Part shown: positions 30,880 to 40,414 of the stretch, piece after piece | How the letters are laid out: the number at the start of each line of letters is the position of its first letter | Numbering within the stretch: position 1 is the stretch's first letter | From: Caryophanales bacterium | GTDB taxonomy: Bacteria; Bacillota; Bacilli; Bacillales; Amphibacillaceae | Assembly: GCA_026168805.1 (NCBI GenBank) | Contig: JAPFDS010000031.1 | Coordinates: 23,764-87,763 of the forward strand | Direction of reading: 5' to 3' | DNA length: 64,000 nucleotides | Translations under genes and position numbers: made by a program | The notes under the pieces: generated by a model | What the model saw: only the letters and a program-made list of their open reading frames with translations | Told to the model about the DNA's origin: nothing | The model's database searches: none

Positions 30880-30941
30880 ATGTTCACTCCTTTTTGAATA
30901 CATATGCTTGTACCTACTATATGTTTTTGAACAAAAGAATA

Positions 30942-30995
30942 GAACACGTGTCTACATCCCATTTTTCAGTGCAAAATAGGCATATACACGTGTTC
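30942..30995. other. Inverted repeat between pbpB and spoVD
   Basis: Ten-base arms GAACACGTGT and ACACGTGTTC (30942-30951, 30986-30995), each containing the self-complementary ACACGTGT, are 34 bases apart. No clean T run follows. It may be a weak terminator after pbpB or a regulator site before spoVD. Confidence 0.4.
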
Positions 30996-31001
30996 ATCTA
31001 A

Positions 31002-33224
31002 TTAATCATCATCATCTTTTTCTTTATTTTCTTCTGTTTTATCTTCTTTAGATTCTTTTTGATCGGGCATGATAAACTCTACGCTTAAATAATCTTCTTT
31101 CTTAATAGTGGATCCTGCCTCTATACTTTGTTTAACGACATATCCGTTGCCGATGGACTCTACTTGTAAGTCAAGCAGTTCTGCCAAGGTGGTAACTTCC
31201 CTTATTGACCAATCGATTACAGAAGGCATGGTCGGTTGATCGGTTAAGAGCATGATATGTTCATACGCATAATAGTCCTTACCTTCTGTGACGTTGGTAT
31301 CAACGACTTGTTCACCGTCACCAATTGTTGTTACTTTAAATCCTTGATCGATTAACTCTTTTTCAACGGAATCAGTCGGTTGATCAATGATTTCTGGTAT
31401 CGTTATTTTTTCTGCTTGTTGTTGATCCTCTTTATCAGGAGAAATATTTTGGTAATGCAAAGCACTTTCCATTACATTTTTAAATATATAAGATACAGGC
31501 ACATTACCCGCTTCATCTTCTGGTAAATTAGGTTGTTGGACAGATACATACATAATCAATTCTGGATCATCTTGTGGAGCCATTCCTAAAAACGAGAATA
31601 TGTTATTCTCCTTCCCAGGCAGATATCCTACTCCGTGTGGGTTAGGAATCTCAGCTGTTCCGGTTTTACCTCCGACAGTATATCCATCTAGCTTATACAC
31701 TTTTCCTGTCCCATGTTCTCCTTCAACAACCGAACCTAGCAAATCAAGTACTTCTGCAGCAGCTTCTTCGGAGATAGGTTCCCCTACGACCTGCGGTTCA
31801 TTTTTTTCAATCACATCGCCATTCGTATGATCAACAATTTGCTTAACAACGTAGGGCTTCATCATTTTCCCTTCATTGGCAATCGCTGTAGCAGCTTGCA
31901 TTTGCTGAATAGGAGTCACCGTACTTCCTTGCCCATAAGATGTTGACAATTTTTCACGTGGCCATTGATATAAAAGTTGCCCTTTAATTTCACCTGGTAA
32001 ATCAACACCCGTTTTTTCATCCAAGTGAAATGCGTGTAAATAATCAAGGTACGTATCTGGCCCCAATTTATCCCAAACCAACTTGGAGGCCGCTACGTTT
32101 GAGGAACGCTCGAAGCCTTCATCAAAGGTAATTGAACCCCAACCCTTTCCTCCATTATGATCGCGAACAGGTTCTACTACTTTATTGATTTGATACTGTC
32201 CAGATTTAAAGAACTCTTCACCATTGTAAACCCCAGCATCTATTGCGGCTGCCCACGTAAACATTTTCACCGTTGATCCAGGCTCAAATGGATTGGATAT
32301 GACATCATTATACCAATTCTTTACATCTGTCGGCTCATTTGGATTATAAGAAGGTCGGTTACTAAGTGCGACTATTTCACCAGTTTTTGCATTCATTACA
32401 ATCGCATTCACTTTTTCTGGTGTATATGTTTCCTCCACTTCTGTTAATACTTCTTCTAGTAATATCTGTACTTTTTGATCGAGAGTTAAATATATTTCTT
32501 TCCCGTCTTCAGGCTGCTGAATGACTTCATCTGGATCCAATAATTTGTTATTATATCGATCTCTCTGATAAGAAATATATCCATCTTTCCCGCGCAATAA
32601 GTCATCCATTTCATTTTCAATTCCATTTATACCGATAATTTCTTCCTTTTCGGTTTCTTCATTATATTCTTTTCGTGCAAATCCTAATATATGAGAAGCG
32701 AAAACTTCATTTGGATAATGACGAATAAACTCCTGGGTGAAATCAATCCCTGGCAGCTCCATATCTTCTATTTCTTCTTTAACTTTTTGACTAATTTCTT
32801 TACCATCATTACCAAATTCTACTTGTAATTTATCATTTTCTAATCCTTTTTCGATTTGGTTCACAATGTATGATGGTTCAACATCGATTAATGGTGCTAT
32901 TTTTTCTGCTGTTCCTTCTACATCTTCAACATGCTGTAATGTAGTTGAGCCTTTGGAATGATCTTCATCAATAATTGCGTACATTCGAAATGTTGGTAAA
33001 TCATAAGCAAGAACCATCCCATTGCTGTCATAAATGGTGCCTCTTTTTGCTTCGAGTGTGTATTCAGTATTTCTTTTTTCTTTCGCCCAAGCACGTAAGG
33101 ATACTCCATTTATTTCTCCAGTTACTTGTATGTAGATAAATCTACCTGCAATAATTAGAAAGATTAATACAAATAGCAACATGAATATAGATGTCATAAT
33201 ACGGGTTGATCTGCTTGTTCTCAT
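31002..33224 (-). CDS. pbpB: Class B penicillin-binding protein 2B (division transpeptidase)
   Basis: Septal peptidoglycan transpeptidase, FtsI-like. The 740 residues have one membrane segment near 10-32, active-site EPGSTVK near 310, SSN near 365, KTGTAE near 520, two PASTA domains (about 610-725) and a highly acidic Glu/Lys/Asp tail. The start is ATG at 33224, two bases after ftsL ends. Confidence 0.95.
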   Translation of the reverse strand: MRTSRSTRIMTSIFMLLFVLIFLIIAGRFIYIQVTGEINGVSLRAWAKEKRNTEYTLEAKRGTIYDSNGMVLAYDLPTFRMYAIIDEDHSKGSTTLQHVEDVEGTAEKIAPLIDVEPSYIVNQIEKGLENDKLQVEFGNDGKEISQKVKEEIEDMELPGIDFTQEFIRHYPNEVFASHILGFARKEYNEETEKEEIIGINGIENEMDDLLRGKDGYISYQRDRYNNKLLDPDEVIQQPEDGKEIYLTLDQKVQILLEEVLTEVEETYTPEKVNAIVMNAKTGEIVALSNRPSYNPNEPTDVKNWYNDVISNPFEPGSTVKMFTWAAAIDAGVYNGEEFFKSGQYQINKVVEPVRDHNGGKGWGSITFDEGFERSSNVAASKLVWDKLGPDTYLDYLHAFHLDEKTGVDLPGEIKGQLLYQWPREKLSTSYGQGSTVTPIQQMQAATAIANEGKMMKPYVVKQIVDHTNGDVIEKNEPQVVGEPISEEAAAEVLDLLGSVVEGEHGTGKVYKLDGYTVGGKTGTAEIPNPHGVGYLPGKENNIFSFLGMAPQDDPELIMYVSVQQPNLPEDEAGNVPVSYIFKNVMESALHYQNISPDKEDQQQAEKITIPEIIDQPTDSVEKELIDQGFKVTTIGDGEQVVDTNVTEGKDYYAYEHIMLLTDQPTMPSVIDWSIREVTTLAELLDLQVESIGNGYVVKQSIEAGSTIKKEDYLSVEFIMPDQKESKEDKTEENKEKDDDD

Positions 33225-33226
33225 AA

Positions 33227-33625
33227 TTACTCACCCTGATTTTTAGAAATCGATTCTGCACGCTTTATTTTTGTTCCTTGTATTTTCAAGCCATTTTCTT
33301 CTGCAACTTTCATGATTCGATCCGGTTTACTAAGTTCTTTCTTTTCAAACTCAAGTGACTGATTGGTAACTTGTTGTGTTTCAATCGTTCTCTCCAATGT
33401 TTGCATTTCACGGTTTAATGAATCTATAGATGAAGAAAATGAAACAACAAAAAATCCAGCGACTACTAAACAAGCACTAATGAACGTATAAATTATTTTT
33501 TCGCCTGTTGTTAGCCAGCTCTTTTTCCGGACAGTTACTTGCTTTTCTTTTTCTTGTTGCTCAACTTGCGATTGATACGACTCTTGCCAGTGTCTTGCTT
33601 GTTGTGCGTTCATATTGTTTTCCAC
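33227..33625 (-). CDS. ftsL: Cell-division protein FtsL
   Basis: Small bitopic divisome protein pairing with DivIC. The 132 residues have a charged cytoplasmic part (1-44), one membrane segment (about 47-68) and a leucine-zipper-like coiled coil (68-115). Sequence is poorly conserved in this family; identity rests on topology and its place between rsmH and pbpB. Confidence 0.9.
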   Translation of the reverse strand: MENNMNAQQARHWQESYQSQVEQQEKEKQVTVRKKSWLTTGEKIIYTFISACLVVAGFFVVSFSSSIDSLNREMQTLERTIETQQVTNQSLEFEKKELSKPDRIMKVAEENGLKIQGTKIKRAESISKNQGE

Positions 33626-33634
33626 CCTTCTTTA

Positions 33635-34591
33635 TTATAGAAAATCATCATTCCATTCTTTTTTCTTTTCAATCACTCGTAAAAATGCGGAACGTGCTCT
33701 TCTATTATGATCAATTTCATCTTGTTGAGGAGCAATCGGTTTGCGTGTAAGCAATGTAAATGGTGGTTCATGCCCTTCAGGTATAATCGGGAGGTTTCTC
33801 GGTGTTGGTTTTTCTGTACTCCACTTTTTGAATGATTGTTTACATATACGATCTTCAAGGGAATGAAACGTAATTACCCCAATTCTTCCACCAATGGAAA
33901 CGATTTTTGCTGCCTGCTGTAATGCATCTTCAAACACGCGTAATTCATCATTAACAGCTATTCGTAATGCTTGAAACACTCTTTTAGCCGGATGACCGCC
34001 AGTTCTACGAGCAGGAGCAGGTATTGATTCCTTTATTATTTCTACTAGTTCAAATGTTGTTTGAATAGGTGCATCTTCTCGAACACGCTCAATTTTACGA
34101 GCAATCTGTTTAGAAAACCGCTCTTCACCATACGTAAAGAATGTGGATACAAGTTTTTCATAAGGCCATTCATTGACAATGGTATGAGCTGTTAGTGTGT
34201 CTTCTTGATTCATGCGCATATCCAACGTAGCGTCATGACGGTAGCTAAATCCTCTTTCCCCATGATCAAATTGCGGTGACGAAACTCCAAGGTCAAATAA
34301 AATCCCATCAATTTGATGTATATCTAATTCCTCACAAATGTCTTTTAGGTATTTGAAGTTAGCATGCACAAAAGTAATTCGATCTTCATAGTCAGCTAAA
34401 CGCTTTTTAGCAGCGGTTAATGCTTCTTTGTCTTGGTCAAAAGCAATTAACTGCCCTCCATCATGGAGTAAAGACGCAATTTGCTCCGAGTGACCGCCTC
34501 CTCCTAATGTACAGTCAATATACACTCCATCAGGACGAATATTTAAAGCTTTAATTGCTTCGTTTTTTAATACACTTTCATGTTCAAACAT
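33635..34591 (-). CDS. rsmH: 16S rRNA (cytosine-1402-N4)-methyltransferase
   Basis: Methylates N4 of C1402 in 16S rRNA using S-adenosylmethionine. The 318 residues begin [13 protein letters not shown]; the SAM motif [13 protein letters not shown] is near residue 27, with [12 protein letters not shown] near 100 and RIAVNDEL near 215. The ATG at 34591 matches family starts and is nine bases after GGGG. Formerly mraW. Confidence 0.96.
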   Translation of the reverse strand: MFEHESVLKNEAIKALNIRPDGVYIDCTLGGGGHSEQIASLLHDGGQLIAFDQDKEALTAAKKRLADYEDRITFVHANFKYLKDICEELDIHQIDGILFDLGVSSPQFDHGERGFSYRHDATLDMRMNQEDTLTAHTIVNEWPYEKLVSTFFTYGEERFSKQIARKIERVREDAPIQTTFELVEIIKESIPAPARRTGGHPAKRVFQALRIAVNDELRVFEDALQQAAKIVSIGGRIGVITFHSLEDRICKQSFKKWSTEKPTPRNLPIIPEGHEPPFTLLTRKPIAPQQDEIDHNRRARSAFLRVIEKKKEWNDDFL

Positions 34592-34625
34592 GCACTTCAA
34601 CCCCATATTTTTGGTATTTCAATTG

Positions 34626-35057
34626 TTAAATATCAAAGTCTAGTAAGTTCTCTGCAATCTCTGCAAATGATTCTTCTGATTCAGTCATATACGTATCCCA
34701 TAAATCTGCTTGCCACAATTCTAATCGGTTTGAAACCCCAATCACGACACATTCTTTGTCAAGTGACGCATATGTACGAAGTGGCTGGGGTATATTTATT
34801 CTGCCCTGTTTGTCCACTTCACATTCAACTGCACCTGAGAAGAAAAATCGTGTGAAAGCACGTGCGTCTTTTTTGGTTAATGGAAGCTTTTTAAGCTTCT
34901 GCTCGAGAATCTTCCATTCGTCCATAGGATAAACAAACAAACACGTATCAAGGCCACGTGTAACAATAAACCGCTCCCCTAAATCATCTCTGAATTTCGC
35001 AGGGACAATTACACGGCCTTTTGTATCAATGTTATGTTGATATTCACCCATGAACAT
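34626..35057 (-). CDS. mraZ: Transcriptional regulator MraZ
   Basis: Ring-forming AbrB-like DNA-binding protein that controls its own dcw operon. The 143 residues contain two repeats, each with a DxxGR motif: [13 protein letters not shown] near residue 11 and [13 protein letters not shown] near 83. The start is ATG at 35057. Candidate binding repeats lie directly upstream. Confidence 0.96.
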   Translation of the reverse strand: MFMGEYQHNIDTKGRVIVPAKFRDDLGERFIVTRGLDTCLFVYPMDEWKILEQKLKKLPLTKKDARAFTRFFFSGAVECEVDKQGRINIPQPLRTYASLDKECVVIGVSNRLELWQADLWDTYMTESEESFAEIAENLLDFDI

Positions 35058-35064
35058 AGACTTT

Positions 35065-35136
35065 CACCACTTTCTGAATTAATATTACCACAAGCCCCCA
35101 CTTTTCACCACCCTTTTTTTCGAATTCCCCACTTTT
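35065..35136 (-). promoter_or_regulatory. MraZ-type operator repeats before mraZ
   Basis: Three copies of AAAAGTGGGG or GAAAGTGGTG on the minus strand at 35127-35136, 35096-35105 and 35065-35074, exactly 31 bp apart, with a partial copy AAGGGTGGTG at 35106-35115. MraZ proteins of other bacteria bind repeated TGGGN or AAAGTG elements before mraZ. A possible -10, TAATAT, lies between boxes near 35080. Confidence 0.72.
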
Positions 35137-35184
35137 ATTTATTCTTGTATGGAAATAGAGCGATATTTGATTTTTGGCATTAAA

Positions 35185-35217
35185 AAACCTTCTATCTTTT
35201 TGGAAGATAGAAGGTTT
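35185..35217 (-). terminator. Rho-independent terminator of bshC
   Basis: Perfect 14 bp stem (35204-35217 with 35185-35198), five-base loop, then T's on the minus strand. It isolates bshC from the mraZ promoter. Confidence 0.92.
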
Positions 35218-35229
35218 AATTATTTCCCT

Positions 35230-36852
35230 TTATATAAAGATAGCGTAATGTGTTTTTTCAAAATCAAATGGTTCTTTTAACACACGTTCAAAAATATCCA
35301 ACCCTTGATTTACTAAAAATGGGACAGGGTTCCACACCCGTTCTTGTAGCCCACCATTTGGGTGAAGCATATGATCAACTTCTGCAAATTGTTTTAAAAC
35401 ATTTTCCACTGGTTCTTTCACAGCTTGTTCCATTCGTTTTTGTAAGTAATTTAATTCTTTTAAAACGATTTGTTCGTTAGCTTTGGATAACTCTTCCATG
35501 TCAGCCCTAATTTCTTTCGCAAACAAATGAAGTGGTTCATACACTTCCTTCATATGTTCTTTAAACTCAGACATCATTGTTTCGACTGGTAAAGTGGTTT
35601 GTTTACTAAGAAAGTACATTTTTGCAGATTGTACACCACGTTGAATCGATTCTTCAAGATCTACTTGCAATGTCTCAAGAGCTGATGCAGTCTTGTGATC
35701 AATATAAGTAAATGATAACCTCGGTATGACCGGTGGCATTTGTAAACGAGCACCTTTAAATGCTTCTTTTAACAAAGCCCAATACGTAATTTCACCACCA
35801 CCTCCAACAAATGCCAATGTTGGAAAAAGCATTTCTTGCATGAGCGGTCTTGTCATCACATTATTACTAAGTAATTCTGGATGATTTCTTGCAACTTCAA
35901 GTAATTCGTCATTTGAAAATACAACTTCTTTTTGCTTCCCAACCCAATTATTTCGTGTATCTCTCTCTAATAATATACGCTCTCCATCTAAATGATAAAA
36001 TAAATGCCCATCATTTGGAGACACCTCAACAATAGAGTTGTATTGTGCGCGATTAAAGGCAACATCCGTCTTATAAATAGATGTTGCAATTTGTTGTTGA
36101 TGTTCAATTAAACGCTCAAAATAAGGCTGCTCAATTTTTCGTATGTATGGATCAGCAGAATCAACTAATATAAATGGCTCATTTGGAAAAAGAGCAAATA
36201 ACATCCGTGCAAAAAAATCAACATATGTTTCTGCCGCATCTAAACAATTGTTAACCATTTGATAGACATGTGGTGCATGTACAGTTTCTTCTAGAGACGC
36301 AAATACAGCATCCACCCATTCTCTAACAATGCTATGATTCATGAAAGTAGAAGAGACCGTCGCTTTTTCTTGTACATGTTGACGAATGCGGTGTTTACGT
36401 AAATTATTTTTCTCCTGAATAAAAACGTGATTAATTTCCTCAAAGTCATGATCTTCTCCTGCTATCCAAAAAACTGGAAGAACAGGTTTCTTTAATAATG
36501 TTTCTTGCTTTCGTGCATATTGAATAATCGATATTAATTTATTAATTGAATAAAGTGGCCCCGTTAATACTCCCGCTTGTTGACCACCAATCACAACAGT
36601 ACTATTTTCATCAGCTAGCTTTTGAATATGCGTATACGTATGTTCAGGAGCGTCCCATTTTCGGTGCATGTGTTGTATTGCTTGCACTAATTTCTCTCGC
36701 GGAAATGTTTGTGTCTTTAGATAATCATATCTCTGTTCAAGTGATTCATAAGGTTCGTACTCAAAAAATTCCATCGCTTTTTTTGTTTGATTACGATAAT
36801 CTGATATAAACGAACCTGTCTGCTCCAATGTAATCGATTGAGTTTGTATCAA
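35230..36852 (-). CDS. bshC: Bacillithiol biosynthesis protein BshC
   Basis: Adds cysteine in the last step of bacillithiol synthesis, the low-molecular-weight thiol of Bacilli. The 540 residues are close to the B. subtilis length, with a Rossmann-like core including VVIGGQQAGVLTGPLYSINK near residue 90, PVFWIAGEDHDFEEIN near 130 and a long coiled coil near 440-500. TTG at 36852, eight bases after AAAGGAG, fits better than the ATG at 36870 that overlaps this site. A 27 bp palindrome lies 55 bp upstream. Confidence 0.94.
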   Translation of the reverse strand: MIQTQSITLEQTGSFISDYRNQTKKAMEFFEYEPYESLEQRYDYLKTQTFPREKLVQAIQHMHRKWDAPEHTYTHIQKLADENSTVVIGGQQAGVLTGPLYSINKLISIIQYARKQETLLKKPVLPVFWIAGEDHDFEEINHVFIQEKNNLRKHRIRQHVQEKATVSSTFMNHSIVREWVDAVFASLEETVHAPHVYQMVNNCLDAAETYVDFFARMLFALFPNEPFILVDSADPYIRKIEQPYFERLIEHQQQIATSIYKTDVAFNRAQYNSIVEVSPNDGHLFYHLDGERILLERDTRNNWVGKQKEVVFSNDELLEVARNHPELLSNNVMTRPLMQEMLFPTLAFVGGGGEITYWALLKEAFKGARLQMPPVIPRLSFTYIDHKTASALETLQVDLEESIQRGVQSAKMYFLSKQTTLPVETMMSEFKEHMKEVYEPLHLFAKEIRADMEELSKANEQIVLKELNYLQKRMEQAVKEPVENVLKQFAEVDHMLHPNGGLQERVWNPVPFLVNQGLDIFERVLKEPFDFEKTHYAIFI

Positions 36853-36906
36853 AATATATGCTCCTTTCATCCGTAGCTATTATTATTGTACATAAACATG
36901 TCGAAA

Positions 36907-36933
36907 TTTTCATGTAAATTGTTTACATGAAAA
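36907..36933. promoter_or_regulatory. 27 bp perfect palindrome upstream of bshC
   Basis: Twelve-base arms TTTTCATGTAAA and TTTACATGAAAA around TTG, between the DUF3397 stop and bshC. AT-rich and without a T run in the right place, so it looks more like a repressor operator than a terminator. No regulator is assigned. Confidence 0.55.
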
Positions 36934-36959
36934 GTATATAGTGTATCTTTCCGTAGACT

Positions 36960-37406
36960 CTACAACCGAATTATAATACCATACATTACAAGAATAATAT
37001 AAAGTACCATAAATAAAAGAAAGCATATACGCCATGCGAGTCGACTCGCTGTCTTCAAATAAATGTCTGCCCCCTGTCTATGTTGAACAATCATAGTGAC
37101 TGATAATGTTAGTAAGAACAAACAAATCATCACACCTATAAAAAGACGTTCAAAATAAAGAGACAACATTTGTAGGACAGCTAATATATAAAATATTGTG
37201 GACCATGCCATCGAACGATGAAATGCTTTTAGGGGATGTACTCCTAATATTTTGTTTAGATAATATACTAAACCTGTGAACACAAATGGGAAAACAATTA
37301 AACATGCAATGATGTATAAGATAATCAATAAAAAGCTGTTCACTATGATCTTCACTCCAATCACTTGAACAATAAGGGAATGGTTAAATAACATTCTACG
37401 TATCAT
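36960..37406 (-). CDS. DUF3397-type membrane protein
   Basis: A 148-residue very hydrophobic protein with four to five membrane segments, separated by a basic loop near RQGADIYLKTASR. It resembles the DUF3397 proteins found beside bshC in Bacillaceae; their function is unknown. The start is not certain: the frame opens at 37406, and a downstream start near residue 18 is possible. It diverges from ylbP. Confidence 0.75.
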   Translation of the reverse strand: MIRRMLFNHSLIVQVIGVKIIVNSFLLIILYIIACLIVFPFVFTGLVYYLNKILGVHPLKAFHRSMAWSTIFYILAVLQMLSLYFERLFIGVMICLFLLTLSVTMIVQHRQGADIYLKTASRLAWRICFLLFMVLYIILVMYGIIIRL

Positions 37407-37479
37407 TCTTTATCTTTTTATATTATACTAGTGATAGACTGTTACTATTATGTTTATCTACAGGAGGAGACAATGCCTT

Positions 37480-37953
37480 ATGAAGAACGTTGCAATCACT
37501 AAATTACGAATTAATTATAAGACACTTGAAGAATTTAAACAATTTAAGGAGTACGGAAATCAAGAACTTTCTATGCTTGAAGATTTACGAACAAATATGA
37601 TTGAAAATGATAGCGAATCTCCATTTTATGGGGTTTACTTCGGAGATCGACTGATAGCTCGCATGAGTTTGTATACGGTTACAGAAAAGTACGACCAATT
37701 TTTCGACCCACCTCAAGATTACTTAGAACTATGGAAACTAGAGGTTTTACCTGACTTCCAAAAGAAGGGATATGGCCAAGCTCTCGTGAAGTATGCACAA
37801 GAATTCAACATGCCTATTAAAACGAATCCTCGCATTAATTCACATGGCTTTTGGAAAAAGATGGGATTTGAGACTGCTTCCTATAATATGGAACGAGACT
37901 TGGGAGAAAATCCACTCATTTGGATGCCAAAAGGTGTAAGTGAACACAAGTAA
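37480..37953 (+). CDS. ylbP: GNAT-family N-acetyltransferase YlbP
   Basis: Predicted acetyl-CoA-dependent acetyltransferase of unknown substrate. The 157 residues start MKNVAITKLRINYKTLEEF and have the GNAT acetyl-CoA region LPDFQKKGYGQALVKYAQ near residue 95. The start at 37480 matches family members; a strong AGGAGG lies 12 bases upstream, which is rather far. Convergent with gerR, ending at a 19 bp terminator stem. Confidence 0.9.
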   Translation: MKNVAITKLRINYKTLEEFKQFKEYGNQELSMLEDLRTNMIENDSESPFYGVYFGDRLIARMSLYTVTEKYDQFFDPPQDYLELWKLEVLPDFQKKGYGQALVKYAQEFNMPIKTNPRINSHGFWKKMGFETASYNMERDLGENPLIWMPKGVSEHK

Positions 37954-37998
37954 AATTGGATAAAATATGTAGCTAAATGAAATTCATTCACCTAAAAC

Positions 37999-38050
37999 AG
38001 AATGTACCTTTTAAAAACGTAGAAGACCACATTTTTAAAAGGTACATTCT
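37999..38050. terminator. Bidirectional terminator between ylbP and the gerR-like gene
   Basis: Perfect 19 bp arms (37999-38017 and 38032-38050) around a 14-base loop, with A/T runs inside the arms. It serves the two convergent genes. Confidence 0.9.
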
Positions 38051-38054
38051 TTGT

Positions 38055-38537
38055 TTACTCCTCTTTATGTTCGACCCACGCCCAAAGTTTTCCCATTTCC
38101 TTCCAAACCTCTTCGTAACGAGTAATGCTCTTTTTTAGAGATTCATTTTCTCTTTTTAATTGTTCATAGCTATACACGATCTCATCATTTGTATGGTGTT
38201 GGTCGAGTGCTGATTGGTATTTCATTTCTTTCAATAATAAAATAGCTGTATCGATATGATTTCTTTGCGGTGCATCTGATGTAGATACATCATTTTGTCC
38301 CCAGTCATCTGCTCCACTTTTCCGCTCTTCTTTTGCTAGATCAATCGCTCTTCGGTAACGTTTTCTAATCGTTGCATTCCAACGAAACCCACAAGCAGCA
38401 GAGGTCCGACCTAGCTTTGCTCCTACTTTTTTAAAAGCTTCAAGCTGTGTTTTTCCTTCACGAATATAATGTAAAACTGTTTCAGCAAGTAACACATCTT
38501 CTTCTTTTGTCCACGAATCTTGACGCGTCGAGTTCAT
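38055..38537 (-). CDS. GerR/RsfA-family sporulation transcription factor
   Basis: Myb/SANT-like DNA-binding protein of the family that modifies SigE- or SigF-dependent transcription. The 160 residues open with the DNA-binding domain (about 6-60: [17 protein letters not shown] and [13 protein letters not shown]), followed by a linker and a C-terminal coiled coil (110-150). The position matches ylbO (gerR) of B. subtilis, so orthology is likely. The start is ATG at 38537. Confidence 0.88.
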   Translation of the reverse strand: MNSTRQDSWTKEEDVLLAETVLHYIREGKTQLEAFKKVGAKLGRTSAACGFRWNATIRKRYRRAIDLAKEERKSGADDWGQNDVSTSDAPQRNHIDTAILLLKEMKYQSALDQHHTNDEIVYSYEQLKRENESLKKSITRYEEVWKEMGKLWAWVEHKEE

Positions 38538-38620
38538 AACATACCTCCTTGTGCATTTGTTGTACTATATGCATAAGAGAAGTATGATAGAATCCTTATT
38601 TAATTTTTGTTTGGTAATCC

Positions 38621-39379
38621 CTATTCCTTTTCAAGAAATTCTTCTACAGCATGTTGGTGTTTCGGTGAGTTCCATAAACTAGCACAGTATCTCACTTCTT
38701 CATTCATACGTGCACTTAAACTAAGGGCTAATGTTTGTTGTTTATATTGATTTTTTAACACTTCCATTTGTTCGGGAGTGTTTTTCAAATAGGCTGCAAG
38801 TACGCTTGACCGGTTATAAAAGTCCTCACCTGATGCAATTGCATGCAGCCACCCTTTATTATATAAATATTCAGCATTATAAGTAGCGCCTTCTGTAATC
38901 CACTGAAAAGCAAAACTAGCGTGAACTTTTTCATACAGCAATGAACCTCCACCCCAGCCAGGGACAATGCCCAAAGTAGATTGTATAAAGCCAAAACGTG
39001 TACCTTCTACCGCAATTCGAATATCACAGGCTGTTGCAATTTCACACCCTCCACCAAAAGCATTCCCATTTAACATACAAATAGTAGGTACTTTAAAAAG
39101 CATAATCGTGTGCAAAATCTCTTTCATCGGATATAAATGAGCAAAAGCATGTTCATTATCTAATTGTCCATGAAAGTAATGTAAATCTCCACCAGCACAA
39201 AACGTTTGTTCTCCTGCACCTGTAATGATTAAAAATGAAATTGTATCTTGATCGGCTTGTTCTAAACAACTTTTCAATTGTTCAATCATTTTTCCATTGA
39301 TTGCATTATGTTTATTCACACGGTTTAATACAATTTCACCATATCCTTCTGTATGGCGTTTATATGTGACAAGTGTCAT
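38621..39379 (-). CDS. Crotonase-fold enoyl-CoA hydratase/isomerase relative
   Basis: A 252-residue crotonase protein with the oxyanion-hole segments CAGGDLHYF near residue 63 and NAFGGGCEIATACD near 107. The first catalytic Glu is kept, but the second catalytic position, usually FGQPE, reads FGFIQ (Glu to Gln), followed by LGIVPGWGGG. That pattern resembles ethylmalonyl/methylmalonyl-CoA decarboxylase-like members, so the hydratase label is doubtful. No acyl-CoA genes are nearby. No such gene is in this position in B. subtilis. Confidence 0.82.
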   Translation of the reverse strand: MTLVTYKRHTEGYGEIVLNRVNKHNAINGKMIEQLKSCLEQADQDTISFLIITGAGEQTFCAGGDLHYFHGQLDNEHAFAHLYPMKEILHTIMLFKVPTICMLNGNAFGGGCEIATACDIRIAVEGTRFGFIQSTLGIVPGWGGGSLLYEKVHASFAFQWITEGATYNAEYLYNKGWLHAIASGEDFYNRSSVLAAYLKNTPEQMEVLKNQYKQQTLALSLSARMNEEVRYCASLWNSPKHQHAVEEFLEKE

Positions 39380-39494
39380 CTATTTTCCACCTTTTTGTTA
39401 TTTTCTTATGTATAGAGTAGCATATTTCAACACATTTCTTCATTCTTTTTGCTAAGTATATTTAAAAAGGACCCGAATTTATAAAAAATCCCAT

Positions 39495-39524
39495 TAAAAA
39501 AAGCAGATCACATAGTGACCTGCT
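39495..39524 (-). terminator. Rho-independent terminator of ylbN-rpmF
   Basis: Ten-base arms (39515-39524 and 39502-39511, AGCAGGTCAC with one G-U pair) and a three-base loop, followed by seven T on the minus strand, just after the rpmF stop. Confidence 0.92.
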
Positions 39525-39533
39525 TCTATTTTA

Positions 39534-39707
39534 TTATTGGCTTAATACTTCTTTTCCATCGTAATGTCCACACGCTTTACATACGTGATGTGGTCGAACT
39601 AATTCTTCACAATTTGAACATTCAACCATGTTTGGGACGTGCAATTTTTTATGTGTACGACGTTGTCTTGTTACTTTTTTAGACGTTCTTCTTTTTGGTA
39701 CTGCCAT
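39534..39707 (-). CDS. rpmF: 50S ribosomal protein L32
   Basis: A 57-residue ribosomal protein starting [17 protein letters not shown]. Four Cys in CSNC and CKAC form the zinc ribbon, so this is the zinc-binding (C+) form. The ATG at 39707 follows AGGAGG. It is co-transcribed with ylbN, a conserved pairing. Confidence 0.97.
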   Translation of the reverse strand: MAVPKRRTSKKVTRQRRTHKKLHVPNMVECSNCEELVRPHHVCKACGHYDGKEVLSQ

Positions 39708-39735
39708 GCCCTACACCTCCTTTTATGGGAGCATT

Positions 39736-40287
39736 TTATTTTTCATTCTTCTTTTTGTCCATAAATTCTTGTAACTTTTTCAAGCGTGGATCAATTGGTT
39801 GTTCCTCATCACTTTGTTCTTCTTCTTGCTCCGATTCTTCAATAAGGTCCCAACCTTCACCTTGTACAAGTGCATTTTGTAGATCTTCTTTATTTTTTGA
39901 GTATACACGATAAGGAATATCCAACAAAATTCTTTCTTTTATGGATGGAGCCAGATCAAGTGATGTTCCATCTACAAAGTGAATTTCGTCTTCTTCATCA
40001 TCTTCAGTCAGATCTGTTGCTGTTGTGAAGATTTCAATCGCATCAATATCAAATTCATACGGAACTTCTACAAGTGTGCGAGCACAAGGTAAAATAACTT
40101 TTCCCGAAATATTGAATGAGAAAATCATTTCCTCACCCTGTAGTACACAAGAACCTACTACATGTACAGGAAATGTTTTTAAAATATCATTTTCTAACGT
40201 TTCTATTTCAGAAACATCTACTTCTCGATCAAATGTAAATGGTTGTTGTAACGCATCTTTTCGGATTTGACTAACTGCAAACTTCAA
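39736..40287 (-). CDS. ylbN: DUF177/YceD-family protein YlbN
   Basis: Member of the family linked to large-ribosomal-subunit RNA accumulation and always paired with rpmF. The 183 residues have a typical middle region with CARTLVEVPYEFDI near 88, an acidic stretch and a charged tail. TTG at 40287, six bases after AGAGGTG, gives a family-like start (MKFAVSQIRK); the GTG at 40296 overlaps the ribosome-binding site. Confidence 0.9.
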   Translation of the reverse strand: MKFAVSQIRKDALQQPFTFDREVDVSEIETLENDILKTFPVHVVGSCVLQGEEMIFSFNISGKVILPCARTLVEVPYEFDIDAIEIFTTATDLTEDDEEDEIHFVDGTSLDLAPSIKERILLDIPYRVYSKNKEDLQNALVQGEGWDLIEESEQEEEQSDEEQPIDPRLKKLQEFMDKKKNEK

Positions 40288-40414
40288 TTCAATCACCTCT
40301 AGGCAACATGCATAATTTTAAAAGAAAAATCATCTTTTGTCAACCTATATTTCTTTACATTTTACTATCGTAGATTGACTATGATTGTTCGATGATGCTT
40401 ATAGATTGTGTGAA

